A stretch of 64,000 bases of DNA from JBCDKH01 sp964388485 (GTDB lineage Bacteria > Planctomycetota > Phycisphaerae > Tepidisphaerales > Tepidisphaeraceae). The position numbers and the translations under genes are program-made. The notes under the pieces were generated by a model. The model was not told where the DNA came from, searched no databases, and worked only from the letters and a program-made list of their open reading frames with translations. Where the stretch lies: the NCBI GenBank assembly GCA_964388485.1, contig CAYMAS010000004.1:1-64000 (forward strand). The letters run 5' to 3'. Numbering within the stretch: position 1 is the stretch's first letter; the number at the start of each line of letters is the position of its first letter. Positions 43,077 to 51,800 of the stretch are shown here, piece by piece.

Positions 43077-43948
43077 CGGCATCGGGGGTAGGCTTGTGCG
43101 ACATGGCGACTTTGGATGAGCCGCGGTTTCTCACGGATGTCGACGCCGCCCAATGGTACGGGCCCGACGACATCCTCGCCCTGCCCAAGCACAAGGTGCC
43201 TCGACACGTGGCAGTCATTATGGACGGCAACGGCCGCTGGGCGACGCGGCAAGGTCGGCCGCGGCACGAAGGTCACGCCGAAGGGGCCGCCGTGGTTCCC
43301 GATCTGGTCGGCGAATGCTGCCGACTTCGTGAGCGACTCGGCGGGCTCGACTGCCTGACGCTCTACAGCTTCAGCCTCGAGAATTGGAAGCGTCCTGCAG
43401 ACGAAGTCGCTTTCTTGATGGAGATGTACGTTGCCTTCCTTCGCGAGCAGCGGCCGCGGATGATGCGGGAGAACGTGCGCTTCAATCAGATCGGCCGGCT
43501 CGACAATCTGCCGCCGATGGTGCTGGACGAGGTGCACCGGACGCTCGACGAGACGGCGAAGAACGACGGCCTGATCGTGACGCTCGCCCTGAACTACGGC
43601 GGCCGGGCGGAGATCGTCGACGCCGCCCGCCGCGTCGCCGAGGATGTCGCGGCGGGTCGATTGTCGCCCGAAGATCTGGATGAGGCGGCCCTGGAAGCTC
43701 GGCTGACGACGGGTAGACTCGGCGGGTTCACCGAGGTCGAGCTGCCCGACGTCGACCTGCTCATTCGCACGGCGGGCGAGTTCCGCGTGAGCAACTACCT
43801 ATTGTGGCAGATCAGCTACGCAGAAATTTTCGTAACGGAGCAGACGTGGCCCGATTTCGGGCGGACGGACCTGTTCGACGCGATGCGGGCCTATGCGAAA
43901 CGGACGCGTCGGTTTGGCGCGGTGGTCGACTCGACGGACGAGGCGTGA
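43073..43948 (+). CDS. uppS: Isoprenyl transferase, undecaprenyl diphosphate synthase (UppS)
   Basis: 291 residues. It makes the C55 lipid carrier used for peptidoglycan and surface glycans. The signatures are HVAVIMDGNGRWATRQG (catalytic Asp), TLYSFSLENWKRP, LNYGGRAEIVDA, and DLLIRTAGEFRVSNYLLWQ with YAEIFVTEQTWPDF. In this family that segment usually reads RTSGE; here Ala replaces Ser. Length is slightly above average because of a short N-terminal extension. GTG 43073 overlaps the GT9 stop; ATG 43103 is the alternative. Confidence 0.95.
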   Translation: MTASGVGLCDMATLDEPRFLTDVDAAQWYGPDDILALPKHKVPRHVAVIMDGNGRWATRQGRPRHEGHAEGAAVVPDLVGECCRLRERLGGLDCLTLYSFSLENWKRPADEVAFLMEMYVAFLREQRPRMMRENVRFNQIGRLDNLPPMVLDEVHRTLDETAKNDGLIVTLALNYGGRAEIVDAARRVAEDVAAGRLSPEDLDEAALEARLTTGRLGGFTEVELPDVDLLIRTAGEFRVSNYLLWQISYAEIFVTEQTWPDFGRTDLFDAMRAYAKRTRRFGAVVDSTDEA

Positions 43949-43960
43949 AGGATCTGGTGA

Positions 43961-43984
43961 GCCGCGGGATCGCAATCCCGCGGC
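43961..43984. terminator. Perfect 10-bp hairpin between convergent genes
   Basis: GCCGCGGGAT and ATCCCGCGGC pair fully around a CGCA loop, 12 bp after the uppS stop and 10 bp before the end of the convergent bcp gene. No T-run follows, but position and stem strength suggest a bidirectional terminator. Confidence 0.6.
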
Positions 43985-43993
43985 CTGCGGGAC

Positions 43994-44461
43994 TCACATC
44001 GATTGAATGGCTTCGAGCACTTCCTGTTCATGCCCCTTGGGCTTCACCTTTTCGAAAACTTTGACGATCTGACCGTCGCCGTCGATGACGAAGGTGGTGC
44101 GGGCGGCACCCAGGTACTTTTTGCCGTACATGCTCTTCTCCTGCCACACGCCGTAGGCCTCGCAAACGGTGTGGTGCTCGTCGGCGAGTAGCGGAAAGGT
44201 CAGGTTGTACTTATCGGCGAACTTCGTCACGGCCGTTTCCGGATCCGGGCTGACCCCGACCACGTTCACGCCGGCCGCTTCGTAATCATCGGCCGAGTCG
44301 CGAAAGCCGCACGCTTCGGTGGTGCAGCCGGGCGTGTCGGCTCTTGGGTAGAAGTAAAGGACGAGGTGCCTGCCGGCGAAGTCGCTCAGCTTGATGTTCT
44401 CGCCAGTGCTGCTGGGCAAGTTAAAGTCGGGGGCCGCGGTGCCGGGCTCGGGATAGCTCAT
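43994..44461 (-). CDS. bcp: Thioredoxin-dependent peroxiredoxin (Bcp/PrxQ)
   Basis: 155 residues, standard for the family that reduces peroxides with thioredoxin. The peroxidatic Cys is in TPGCTTEACGFRD; the second Cys five residues later is the PrxQ resolving residue. Other signatures: LVLYFYPRADTPG, VVGVSPDPE and RTTFVIDGDG. ATG 44461 is clear. Confidence 0.96.
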   Translation of the reverse strand: MSYPEPGTAAPDFNLPSSTGENIKLSDFAGRHLVLYFYPRADTPGCTTEACGFRDSADDYEAAGVNVVGVSPDPETAVTKFADKYNLTFPLLADEHHTVCEAYGVWQEKSMYGKKYLGAARTTFVIDGDGQIVKVFEKVKPKGHEQEVLEAIQSM

Positions 44462-44480
44462 AGGCGATGGTAGTGCCTGG

Positions 44481-45845
44481 CTACCGAGCGGAAGCCATGC
44501 CAGTGTGGTCGATAATGGTTGGCGTGAGGAAGAAGTAGAGGTCGGTCATTCGCCGCTGCGTTCGATGATTCTTGAAGAGGTGACCCAGCACCGGCAGGTC
44601 GCCCAAGCCCGGCACCTTGTCTTCACGCGTCGTCGTCCGCACCATCCGCAGGCCGCTGATGACGAGGGTCTCGCCGTCGCCGACCGTGACGTTCGTCTCG
44701 GCCTCACGCGAATCGATGACCGGATTGACCAGCAACGCAGACTGCTGATTGTCGCTGCTGCCGGCGAGCGTCGGCAACGGTGTAAAGCCGGCGACGCTGC
44801 TGACGACGCTCAACGCGTGCAGCCGCACGAAGCCGTCGCCGACGATCTGCGGCGTCACGTACAGCTGCACGCCGACCGGCTTGTACTGCGTCTTGGTGCT
44901 CAGGATGCCTTTGACAAGATCCGCCGACTGGATCGGCACCTCCTGTCCCGCCAGCAGATAACCCGTGTCGCCCTCCGCGACCGTCAGCCGCGGCTCGCTG
45001 ACGACGTTGATCAGGCCCGTCTCCGCCAGCAGCTCGAAGCTGGCGTCGAGATTGATGCCGACGTCCTGCAGGACCTGCATGACGCTGACAATCGAGCCCT
45101 GAAACGGCTGGCCCGCTGCGGCTTCGAGGAGCTCTGCGGTCCGGAAGGTCGACAGCGCAGTCTGCGTACCGTCTTCGGCAACGCGTTGGGCCAGGAGACG
45201 AAAGCCCTGCTGGTAGTCGTAGCCGTGGTTGACCTCGAAGATGCGGGCTCGGATCTCGACCTGCCGGCCCGGCTGGTCGACGTCGCGAAGCAGGCTCACC
45301 ACGCCCGCCTCGGCGTCGACGCGGCAGGTGATGACGAGCCGGTTGTCGCTCGGCAGCGGGATAACGGATCCTGCTTCGCCGAGGTGGGCCTGCACCAACG
45401 CAACGAGCGGCCCGAGGTCGGTCGGCGTGTGGTTGACTGTCCGACGACCGGCCGCGGGTTGGCTCTTGACCGTCGACGCCCCGCCGCCCTGGAGGTGCCA
45501 AATCAGGCGGACGCGGTCGTCGTTCAGCATGGAACGGCTGACCGGATCGACTTCGAGCCGCGGACGCGTCGTCGGGGCGATATCGACTTCTTGACTTCGG
45601 TCCGCTCCCGTCGCTCCGCCGCCGACGGCCTGGCTCAGGCCGACCTCGTCCGGTCCGCGTCGCCGGATGCGGTCGAAGCGGGCGGCATCGACGTCGCGAC
45701 CCGCGGCTTCGAAAGCGAAGGCATCGCCGGTCGGCGTGCCACTGACGGTCGTCGTCTCCGGCTCCACTTTGGATGAGCCGGCACAGCCGAGCACCGCGAC
45801 GCAGGTCACGGCAGCGAGCAAGATGGACGCAACGCGATGAAACAT
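44481..45845 (-). CDS. Lipoprotein secretin (GspD/PilQ-type outer-membrane pore)
   Basis: 454 residues from ATG 45845. A lipobox (LAAVTCVAVLGC) is followed by a disordered segment, a short N-domain (LVALVQAHLGEAGSVIPLP, DNRLVITCRVDAEAGVV) and the secretin core: VEIRARIFEVNHGYDYQQG, FELLAETGLINVVSEPRLTVAEGDTG, QLYVTPQIVGDGFVRL and VISGLRMVRTTTREDKVPGLGDLPVLGHLF. Secretins form export pores. No other type II, III or IV pilus genes are in the window, so it may serve a system encoded elsewhere or act alone. Confidence 0.9.
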   Translation of the reverse strand: MFHRVASILLAAVTCVAVLGCAGSSKVEPETTTVSGTPTGDAFAFEAAGRDVDAARFDRIRRRGPDEVGLSQAVGGGATGADRSQEVDIAPTTRPRLEVDPVSRSMLNDDRVRLIWHLQGGGASTVKSQPAAGRRTVNHTPTDLGPLVALVQAHLGEAGSVIPLPSDNRLVITCRVDAEAGVVSLLRDVDQPGRQVEIRARIFEVNHGYDYQQGFRLLAQRVAEDGTQTALSTFRTAELLEAAAGQPFQGSIVSVMQVLQDVGINLDASFELLAETGLINVVSEPRLTVAEGDTGYLLAGQEVPIQSADLVKGILSTKTQYKPVGVQLYVTPQIVGDGFVRLHALSVVSSVAGFTPLPTLAGSSDNQQSALLVNPVIDSREAETNVTVGDGETLVISGLRMVRTTTREDKVPGLGDLPVLGHLFKNHRTQRRMTDLYFFLTPTIIDHTGMASAR

Positions 45846-45935
45846 GAGCTCGAAGCACAACCGATAGCCGCGCCTCCCTGTGTTGGATCGGCACAGCGGA
45901 ACTGCGACAGGTGACGGCAAATCGGACGTCGCCGC

Positions 45936-47129
45936 TTATCGGACGTCTGCCGCCGCAGTCTTCTCAGCGAGCCAAGTTTGATAGTCGTCGACGTCCAACG
46001 GCAGCGTGATCGTCTTGCGACGATCACCTGATAAAAGCATCGCATTGGCGAGTTCGACCGAGGCGTAGCCCTCTCGTGCCGGGGCGACCAGCGGCGTTTG
46101 GTGACGGACGGCGGCGGCGAAGTTTTCGAACATGCCGCGGCGAAACGGATCCTGCTTCGTACTCGACGGGCTGCCGCCCTCGGCAGGAACGACCTGTGTC
46201 TCCTTCAGGGGCATCGTCCGCAGGTTCGGTTCGCCGGTGGCGTTCGTCGCGGAGGCGGCCTCGGCCAGCAGCCGCAGCGTGATCTCGCCGTCTTCGGCCA
46301 CCACCGTTCCGTCATCGCCGACAATCTCCAGGCGGTTGGATCCCGGTGCTTCGCCCGTACTCGTCACGAACGTGAGCAGCGGCCCTGGAGAGTCATCGAC
46401 CGGGTCGCAGACGATTGTCGCAGCGACTTCGTCTTCCGTCTGAATGTCGTGGAACCGGCCGTACCTCGTGACGGCAAAGACGCTCCGCGGCACGAGGCCG
46501 GTGATCCAAAGCAGAAGGTCTAGATTATGCGGTGCCTGGTTCATCAGGACGCCGCCGCCTTCGTACTTCCAGGTAGCGCGCCAGCCGGCTGTGTCGTAGT
46601 AGGCTTGGGTGCGGAACCAGTCGGTGACGGTCCAGTGCACGCGACGAATCGGGCCGATCTGCTCGCGGACGATCTGCCGCATCCGCTGCCAGACGGGCAT
46701 CAGCCGCTGCTGGAACATGGCTGCATAGACGAGATCCGGCTGCTTCGCCTTGGCCTTCTCGTAGGCGAAATTTGCCCGGCCTGCCCCTTCGATGCTGAGG
46801 GCGACCGGCTTTTCGACCAGCACGTGCAGGCCCGCTTCCAGAGCCGGCTGCGCGATCACGATGTGCCGAGAATGCGGTGTGGCGACGATCAACGCCTCGG
46901 CGACGCGGCTTTTGATGATCGCGTCAGCATCGGCGAAGGGTTGGACATCGTACTCACTCGCGACACCCTCGACCGCCTGCGGGTTCTGGTCGACGACGGC
47001 GACGAGTTGGAGCTGCGGCACCTGCGACGCGATCATCGCCACGTGCCGACGCCCGATGCTGCCCAACCCCAGAACCCCGACACGCACGGGATCGGCGGTG
47101 GCAGTCGTGGCAGGGGCGGCGTCTGACAT
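45936..47129 (-). CDS. Gfo/Idh/MocA-family oxidoreductase
   Basis: 397 residues. The NAD(P) Rossmann domain starts VRVGVLGLGSIGRRHVAMI, then AEALIVATPHSRH and HVLVEKPVALS (catalytic Lys of the EKP motif); the C-terminal domain shows GGVLMNQAPHNLDLLLWI with the conserved His and Asp. These enzymes oxidise or reduce sugars and cyclitols; the substrate is unknown. It may supply sugars to the nearby glycan genes. Confidence 0.92.
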   Translation of the reverse strand: MSDAAPATTATADPVRVGVLGLGSIGRRHVAMIASQVPQLQLVAVVDQNPQAVEGVASEYDVQPFADADAIIKSRVAEALIVATPHSRHIVIAQPALEAGLHVLVEKPVALSIEGAGRANFAYEKAKAKQPDLVYAAMFQQRLMPVWQRMRQIVREQIGPIRRVHWTVTDWFRTQAYYDTAGWRATWKYEGGGVLMNQAPHNLDLLLWITGLVPRSVFAVTRYGRFHDIQTEDEVAATIVCDPVDDSPGPLLTFVTSTGEAPGSNRLEIVGDDGTVVAEDGEITLRLLAEAASATNATGEPNLRTMPLKETQVVPAEGGSPSSTKQDPFRRGMFENFAAAVRHQTPLVAPAREGYASVELANAMLLSGDRRKTITLPLDVDDYQTWLAEKTAAADVR

Positions 47130-47167
47130 CTTGAAAGGAAGGTACGCACGCCTCCAACGATGCCGGC

Positions 47168-47620
47168 ATGCCTGATGTCGCCGCGCCGGTCCGTTTCGAG
47201 CTGCCCCGTCTGCCGGAGCGACGGCGGACGATCTACCGCTACAGCTTCTATGCGGCTGCCGTGTACAACGTGCTCTGGGGCCTCGTGGTCATCTTCCTGC
47301 CGACGACGACGCTGAAGTTGGCGCAGATCGAGGCCGGGCCGATCGGCGTCTTGTTCTGGCAGTGCATCGGCATGTTCGTGCTCGTCTTCGCCATCGGTTA
47401 CTGGGCGGCGGCACGAGAACCGGAGCGGTACGCGACGTTTCTGCTCATTGCGTTGCTCGGCAAGATCTTCGGCCCGGTCGGTTTCTTGTACGGGTCGTTC
47501 TACCTGGACGTGCTGCCGGCGACTTTAGGGTTCACGATCATCACCAACGATCTCATCTGGTGGCCAATCTGGATCCCGTTCGTGATCGAGACGCTTCTAA
47601 GGCCTAACAGGGCGCGATAA
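47168..47620 (+). CDS. Membrane protein of unknown function (four helices)
   Basis: 150 residues with helices AAAVYNVLWGLVVIFLP, LFWQCIGMFVLVFAIGYW, FLLIALLGKIFGPVGFLY and LGFTIITNDLIWWPIWIPF. Proteins of this type are common in planctomycetes and Bacteroidetes, annotated as hypothetical membrane proteins. It is divergent from the oxidoreductase gene, 38 bp away, so they may share a control region. Confidence 0.75.
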   Translation: MPDVAAPVRFELPRLPERRRTIYRYSFYAAAVYNVLWGLVVIFLPTTTLKLAQIEAGPIGVLFWQCIGMFVLVFAIGYWAAAREPERYATFLLIALLGKIFGPVGFLYGSFYLDVLPATLGFTIITNDLIWWPIWIPFVIETLLRPNRAR

Positions 47621-47761
47621 CTGCAAAGCTCGCCATCTTTGCCAAACCCTGACTTGCCACATGATCGGACTCGCTGGTACAACCGCCTCGGCACGCGTTG
47701 CCGATCCAAGTCGGGCCAGACGCTTGCGTGGGACAATGTTAAATTGGAGAACTAGGGAGTC

Positions 47762-49210
47762 ATGAGCAACTCACACGTCAACCCGATCAACCGGCCGACC
47801 TCCGTGTTTGAGGCCCTGGAGCAGCGACGACTGCTCAGTGCCTCCAGCGCCGCAGCCGAAGCCGCTGCGTTGGAATCGATGAAAGAGTTTGGCATCGAGA
47901 ACGGTGCCGACCTTCTCTCAAGTGCCCGTGCCGACCTGATTCAGCAGGGCGAGTCGCCCGATGGTGCTGGCGAGGCTGTCACTGCCCAGCGGGCATTCCG
48001 CGTCTTCAACGCCATGCGTGGAGACTTGAGCGGCGTCGACATCGACGGTGCCGGGCTGGACGACGTGATGATCACGTACGGCTCGCTGTTCTCCGTCGAC
48101 GCTAACGGCAACCAGATGCGCGACATGGCGTCGGAGCACCGTGTTCGAGTCGCCGCCAACGAAGCCGCGGACAGCGGGCGCAAGTGGGTCATCAACATCG
48201 AGCACTGGCCCACAGACGTCCGCCGATACGGTGAGGCGGAGGTGCAGGAGACGATTGACAAGTTCCTCCAGATCATCGAGTGGGCCAAGGACGAGCGACC
48301 TGAGGTCGAGGTCGGCATCTACGGGATGCTCCCGATCCGCGACTACTGGACGGCCGTTCATTATGACCTGGCGGTCGAGCAGTACGAGAACACCGATCCG
48401 TCGAACAGCTTCCACATGGAGCAGGCGATCAAGAAGCTGGACCGGGCTAACGAGAAGATGGACGTTTGGCAGACTGCCAACGACCTCCTCAAGCCGCTTT
48501 CGGAAGCCGTCGACTTCATCGCTCCGTCGCTTTACACCTTCTACGAGGGGCAGGGCGGCTGGGAAATGTACGCCGAACACAACCTCGCCGAGGCCGCTCG
48601 GTACGGCAAGCCCGTCATCCCGTTTCTAATGCCGAATTATCACGATTCGGTGGCCGATGGGCATCTTGATTTGTCGGCCGAGACGTGGCGGCAGCAGCTG
48701 GACTTCGTTCATGACCGCAGCGACTCGGTCATCATCTGGCGCGACTTCCGCAACGTCAGCGAGTCCGACGGCTGGTTCCAGGCGACCGCGAAGTTCATCT
48801 CGGAACTCGAGTCCGAAGCCGTCGAAAGCCAGGGCGAAAGCGCGACCGGCACCGTCATTACACCGAATCCCGACGAAGAGGAGCCCGTCATCGAGCCGAG
48901 CGTCTTCGACGCAGTGGTCGAGGAAGAGACCGAAGAACTGATCGTTAGCGAGCAACGTCGACCGGAACCCTTGTTGAAGAAGGAGTCGACCGCTGCCGAG
49001 GTGAAGAAGCAACGTGCCATTGAAGAAGCCCGGCAGACGCTGGTGAGCTTCCCGAGTCTCCGCGGCGTCACGTCGCTAGCGGAGTTCACGAAACTCCGTA
49101 ACGCGGTGCAGGCTCGCTCGCTGCAGATCGTTGAAGCCAAGCCGGCGACGAGAGTCGAGGTCAGCATCGGTCGAGAGCTAGACGAGCTGATCAACGTCCG
49201 TCGGTTCTAA
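47762..49210 (+). CDS. Exported TIM-barrel-like protein with planctomycete LEPR-type signal
   Basis: 482 residues. The N-terminus has the planctomycete export motif FEALEQRRLLSAS (variant of LEPRxLLS). The body reads like a sugar-active TIM barrel: DDVMITYGSLFSVDANG, KWVINIEHWPTDVRRYG, VEVGIYGMLPIRDYW, DFIAPSLYTFYEGQGG and GKPVIPFLMPNYHDS, resembling hyaluronidase-like or glycoside hydrolase folds, though catalytic residues cannot be named safely. An acidic, Glu-rich C-terminal part follows and there is no PEP-CTERM. GGGAG precedes ATG. It is likely a surface glycan hydrolase. Confidence 0.72.
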   Translation: MSNSHVNPINRPTSVFEALEQRRLLSASSAAAEAAALESMKEFGIENGADLLSSARADLIQQGESPDGAGEAVTAQRAFRVFNAMRGDLSGVDIDGAGLDDVMITYGSLFSVDANGNQMRDMASEHRVRVAANEAADSGRKWVINIEHWPTDVRRYGEAEVQETIDKFLQIIEWAKDERPEVEVGIYGMLPIRDYWTAVHYDLAVEQYENTDPSNSFHMEQAIKKLDRANEKMDVWQTANDLLKPLSEAVDFIAPSLYTFYEGQGGWEMYAEHNLAEAARYGKPVIPFLMPNYHDSVADGHLDLSAETWRQQLDFVHDRSDSVIIWRDFRNVSESDGWFQATAKFISELESEAVESQGESATGTVITPNPDEEEPVIEPSVFDAVVEEETEELIVSEQRRPEPLLKKESTAAEVKKQRAIEEARQTLVSFPSLRGVTSLAEFTKLRNAVQARSLQIVEAKPATRVEVSIGRELDELINVRRF

Positions 49211-49240
49211 CGAATTTCCTTGGAGGCTCGTAGCAACAGC

Positions 49241-49264
49241 AGCCCGCGGCTTTCGCCGCGGGCT
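49241..49264 (+). terminator. Strong terminator after the LEPR-signal gene
   Basis: A perfect 10-bp stem (AGCCCGCGGC and GCCGCGGGCT) with a TTTC loop, 31 bp after the stop, followed by CTTTGC. It separates this gene from the glycosyltransferase starting at GTG 49294. Confidence 0.75.
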
Positions 49265-49293
49265 CTTTGCATTCGCCGATAGGCTTCAGCAGC

Positions 49294-50265
49294 GTGAGCG
49301 ATTCGTCGAATACCACCAGCCCCACCTTCGCGGTGATCATCCCGGTCCACAACAACCGGGAGTTTCTCGCCAGAACCCTTCAGAGCGTCCACACGCAGAC
49401 GCGGCCGGCTGATGAGATCATCGTGGTCGACGATCGCTCGACCGACGGCTCGGCAGATCTCGCACGCGAGTTCGGTATCGAGCAGGTCCTGGCCTCACGC
49501 GACGTCGGTGCGACCGCAGCCCGCAATACCGGAGCGGCGGCGGCTTTGAGCGACTGGCTCGTCTTCCTCGATGCCGACGACCTCTGGTATCCACAACGGC
49601 TGGAGCGGACCGAGCAAATCATCAATTCGACAACGGGATCGGATGATGCCATTCTCTACCACTTTGATCACGTCGATCCTGAAGGCGACGAGATCCACCG
49701 CCGCGATCAGGCGAAACACCCGGCAGGCGTGGGCGCGGAGCCGGTGCAAGGCTTGACTGCGACGGACTTTCTCGAGTGGTACGCCAGCCGTCACATCTTT
49801 CCCGGCATGTCCGCCTGTGCAATCAAGAGGCAAGCTTGGGAACGTGTCGGCGGTATGGACGAGACGCAGACCCGCCGGCACGACCTGGAGATCTTCTTCC
49901 GCCTCTTGAGCACGGGCAGCACGTTCAGCTATGACCCTTGCTCCAGCTCCGCCTATCGCGGCGGACGCGCCGGCAACCTGAGTTCTAATCCCGTGCCACG
50001 CGAAAGCTTTCATCTGCGAGCCCTGGAACTCAACGCCTCGACCTTTGAGGGTCGAGCGGGGGAACTCATGAAGCAGATGCTTCGCGTCGTCGCGCTGAAG
50101 TACCTCGGCGTCGCGGTGACGGATGGGAATCAACAAGACGTTGCCGATGCCATCGAACGGGCCGAACCGCATCTGACGGGCACCAGCCGGTGGACGATGA
50201 AGCTCGCCCAGATGGCCCCCGGTCTCGCCGGGCGTCTCGTTCGCTTGAGGAGGCGCTTGAGGTGA
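49294..50265 (+). CDS. Family 2 glycosyltransferase
   Basis: 323 residues. GT-A fold: FAVIIPVHNNREFLARTL, EIIVVDDRSTDGSAD, GATAARNTGA, WLVFLDADDLWYP (D-x-D metal site), and GMDETQTRRHDLEIFFRL with the catalytic acid region. GTG 49294 is chosen as the start because an upstream TTG would fall in the terminator stem. It opens the envelope glycan locus and is followed by the ligase/polymerase-like gene. Confidence 0.9.
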   Translation: MSDSSNTTSPTFAVIIPVHNNREFLARTLQSVHTQTRPADEIIVVDDRSTDGSADLAREFGIEQVLASRDVGATAARNTGAAAALSDWLVFLDADDLWYPQRLERTEQIINSTTGSDDAILYHFDHVDPEGDEIHRRDQAKHPAGVGAEPVQGLTATDFLEWYASRHIFPGMSACAIKRQAWERVGGMDETQTRRHDLEIFFRLLSTGSTFSYDPCSSSAYRGGRAGNLSSNPVPRESFHLRALELNASTFEGRAGELMKQMLRVVALKYLGVAVTDGNQQDVADAIERAEPHLTGTSRWTMKLAQMAPGLAGRLVRLRRRLR

Positions 50266-50389
50266 CGGGCGGAACCAAAAGAAGGTCGACGACATCGCAA
50301 TGTCTGCAGCACCGCTAGCGACTTCGGGTAACATGATCGCCGACTCCTGCCGATGCAGGATCAGACGACGCTCTTCATAACGACTCCAG

Positions 50390-51796
50390 ATGTTCAGCAG
50401 TACCGGCCTCATCTACGCGAGCATCTTCGGGTTCATTGTCCTCGTCGTGCTGCGTCGCCCGAGCGTGGCGATGGGTGCCTTCATGTGCACCTACGGGCTG
50501 GAGCAGTGGGCACAGAGCCGGAATTCATGGTTCTTCATCAACAGCTCGCTGACGAACATGGCGACGGCCGGCTTGCTGGTTTGGGCGTTGGTCGTCCGCC
50601 AGATCAAAGGCCAAGGGACGCTCGGCGATGGCGTGACGCCGATGGGCTGGGTCATCATCGCCCTCTTCGGCTGGAGTGCAGCCAGCATCCTTTGGAGCAT
50701 TGACGGCGGGTCGGCGATCGGCAACTGGAAGTCGAGCCTCCCTTACCTTGCGGCATCGATCGTGCTCCTGCCGCTGACCATCCGCAACCTGGCGGACGTC
50801 AAGGCAGGTTTGCTGATGACGGTCTTGCTGGGCGTGTTCATTCTGCTGCTGCTGCTGACGACGACGGACTGGGACGGCCGAACGATCACGCTGCAGGGAT
50901 CTGCCGCGTCGATCAAGAGCAACAAAGGCAACCCGCTGGCAATCGCGTCGTTGGCCGGCTGGATCGCCCTCATCGCACTGCTTTGCAACTTCCGAGGCCT
51001 GGGCCCGCTGATGGTCGTCGTTCGGTACAGCGTCGTGCTGCTAGGCCTCGTTATCGCCATGCGCAGTGGCAGCCGCGGCCAGGTCTTCGCGCTCGTCACC
51101 GCGGGCCTGCTCTTCCTGCCAGCGTCGCGTGGCCTCCAGAACGCAAAGCAAATCGTCCTCCTCACGATCTCAGCCATCACGACGGTGGTCGTCGCCGTGC
51201 TGACGTTCCAATTCCTCGGTCTCGGCGAGTCGACGCGCTGGAGTTCGGAGGAAATGTTCGAGACCTATGGCAACAGCCGGCTAGGTCCTGCCGGCATTGT
51301 CATCGAGCGTTGGTGGGACGAAGGGCCGATTACCTGGATCTTTGGCTTGGGAACGAGTGCGAGCTACCACGCGGAATTAATCGGGTTCTATCCGCACCTC
51401 GTCGCTCTCGAGGTGCTGGGCGAACTAGGCGTCGTCGGCTTTGTGCTTCTTTGCATCGTCGCGTTCGGCACCATTATCACGACGATCCGGCTGTCGCAGA
51501 TCGCCCCCGACCTCGAGTCCCGAGGCGTGGCCGCGGCAATGGGCGGGCTATTCATGTTCGAGGTGATCCTGTCGTTCAAGCAGGGCTCGCTGCTCGGCAC
51601 GCCCTTTTCGTTCGGCTTCGCACTGATTCTGGCTCGAATGTGGCAGCAAGCCAAGCAGGATGGTTATCTAGCCTCGGCCGGAGCGATGATTCCACAGACG
51701 TGGCTTGCAGCGCAGCAACAGCAGAGTCCGCAGGCGGAAGCAGCTGATCAGCAACCCCATTGGCTCGATGACATGCCGGCGCGGGGCGGCTTGTAG
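50390..51796 (+). CDS. O-antigen ligase/polymerase-like membrane protein (Wzy/WaaL family)
   Basis: 468 residues with about eleven membrane helices (first SSTGLIYASIFGFIVLVVL, later LVVVRYSVVLLGLVIAMRSG). The family hallmark is a large periplasmic loop: FGLGTSASYHAELIGFYPH, then LEVLGELGVVGFVLLCIV, matching the conserved H-N-x-x-L-x-x-L-x-E-x-G-pattern loosely (HAELI, LGELGVVGF). A SGSRGQ motif is also typical (GSRG). It would join or polymerise glycan on undecaprenyl carrier in the periplasm. Its Gln-rich tail is cytoplasmic or disordered. Confidence 0.88.
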   Translation: MFSSTGLIYASIFGFIVLVVLRRPSVAMGAFMCTYGLEQWAQSRNSWFFINSSLTNMATAGLLVWALVVRQIKGQGTLGDGVTPMGWVIIALFGWSAASILWSIDGGSAIGNWKSSLPYLAASIVLLPLTIRNLADVKAGLLMTVLLGVFILLLLLTTTDWDGRTITLQGSAASIKSNKGNPLAIASLAGWIALIALLCNFRGLGPLMVVVRYSVVLLGLVIAMRSGSRGQVFALVTAGLLFLPASRGLQNAKQIVLLTISAITTVVVAVLTFQFLGLGESTRWSSEEMFETYGNSRLGPAGIVIERWWDEGPITWIFGLGTSASYHAELIGFYPHLVALEVLGELGVVGFVLLCIVAFGTIITTIRLSQIAPDLESRGVAAAMGGLFMFEVILSFKQGSLLGTPFSFGFALILARMWQQAKQDGYLASAGAMIPQTWLAAQQQQSPQAEAADQQPHWLDDMPARGGL

Positions 51797-51800
51797 AGCG

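Noticed and set aside
44505..45776. Plus-strand ORF of 423 codons
   Set aside because: Antisense to the secretin gene, which has lipobox and secretin core motifs.
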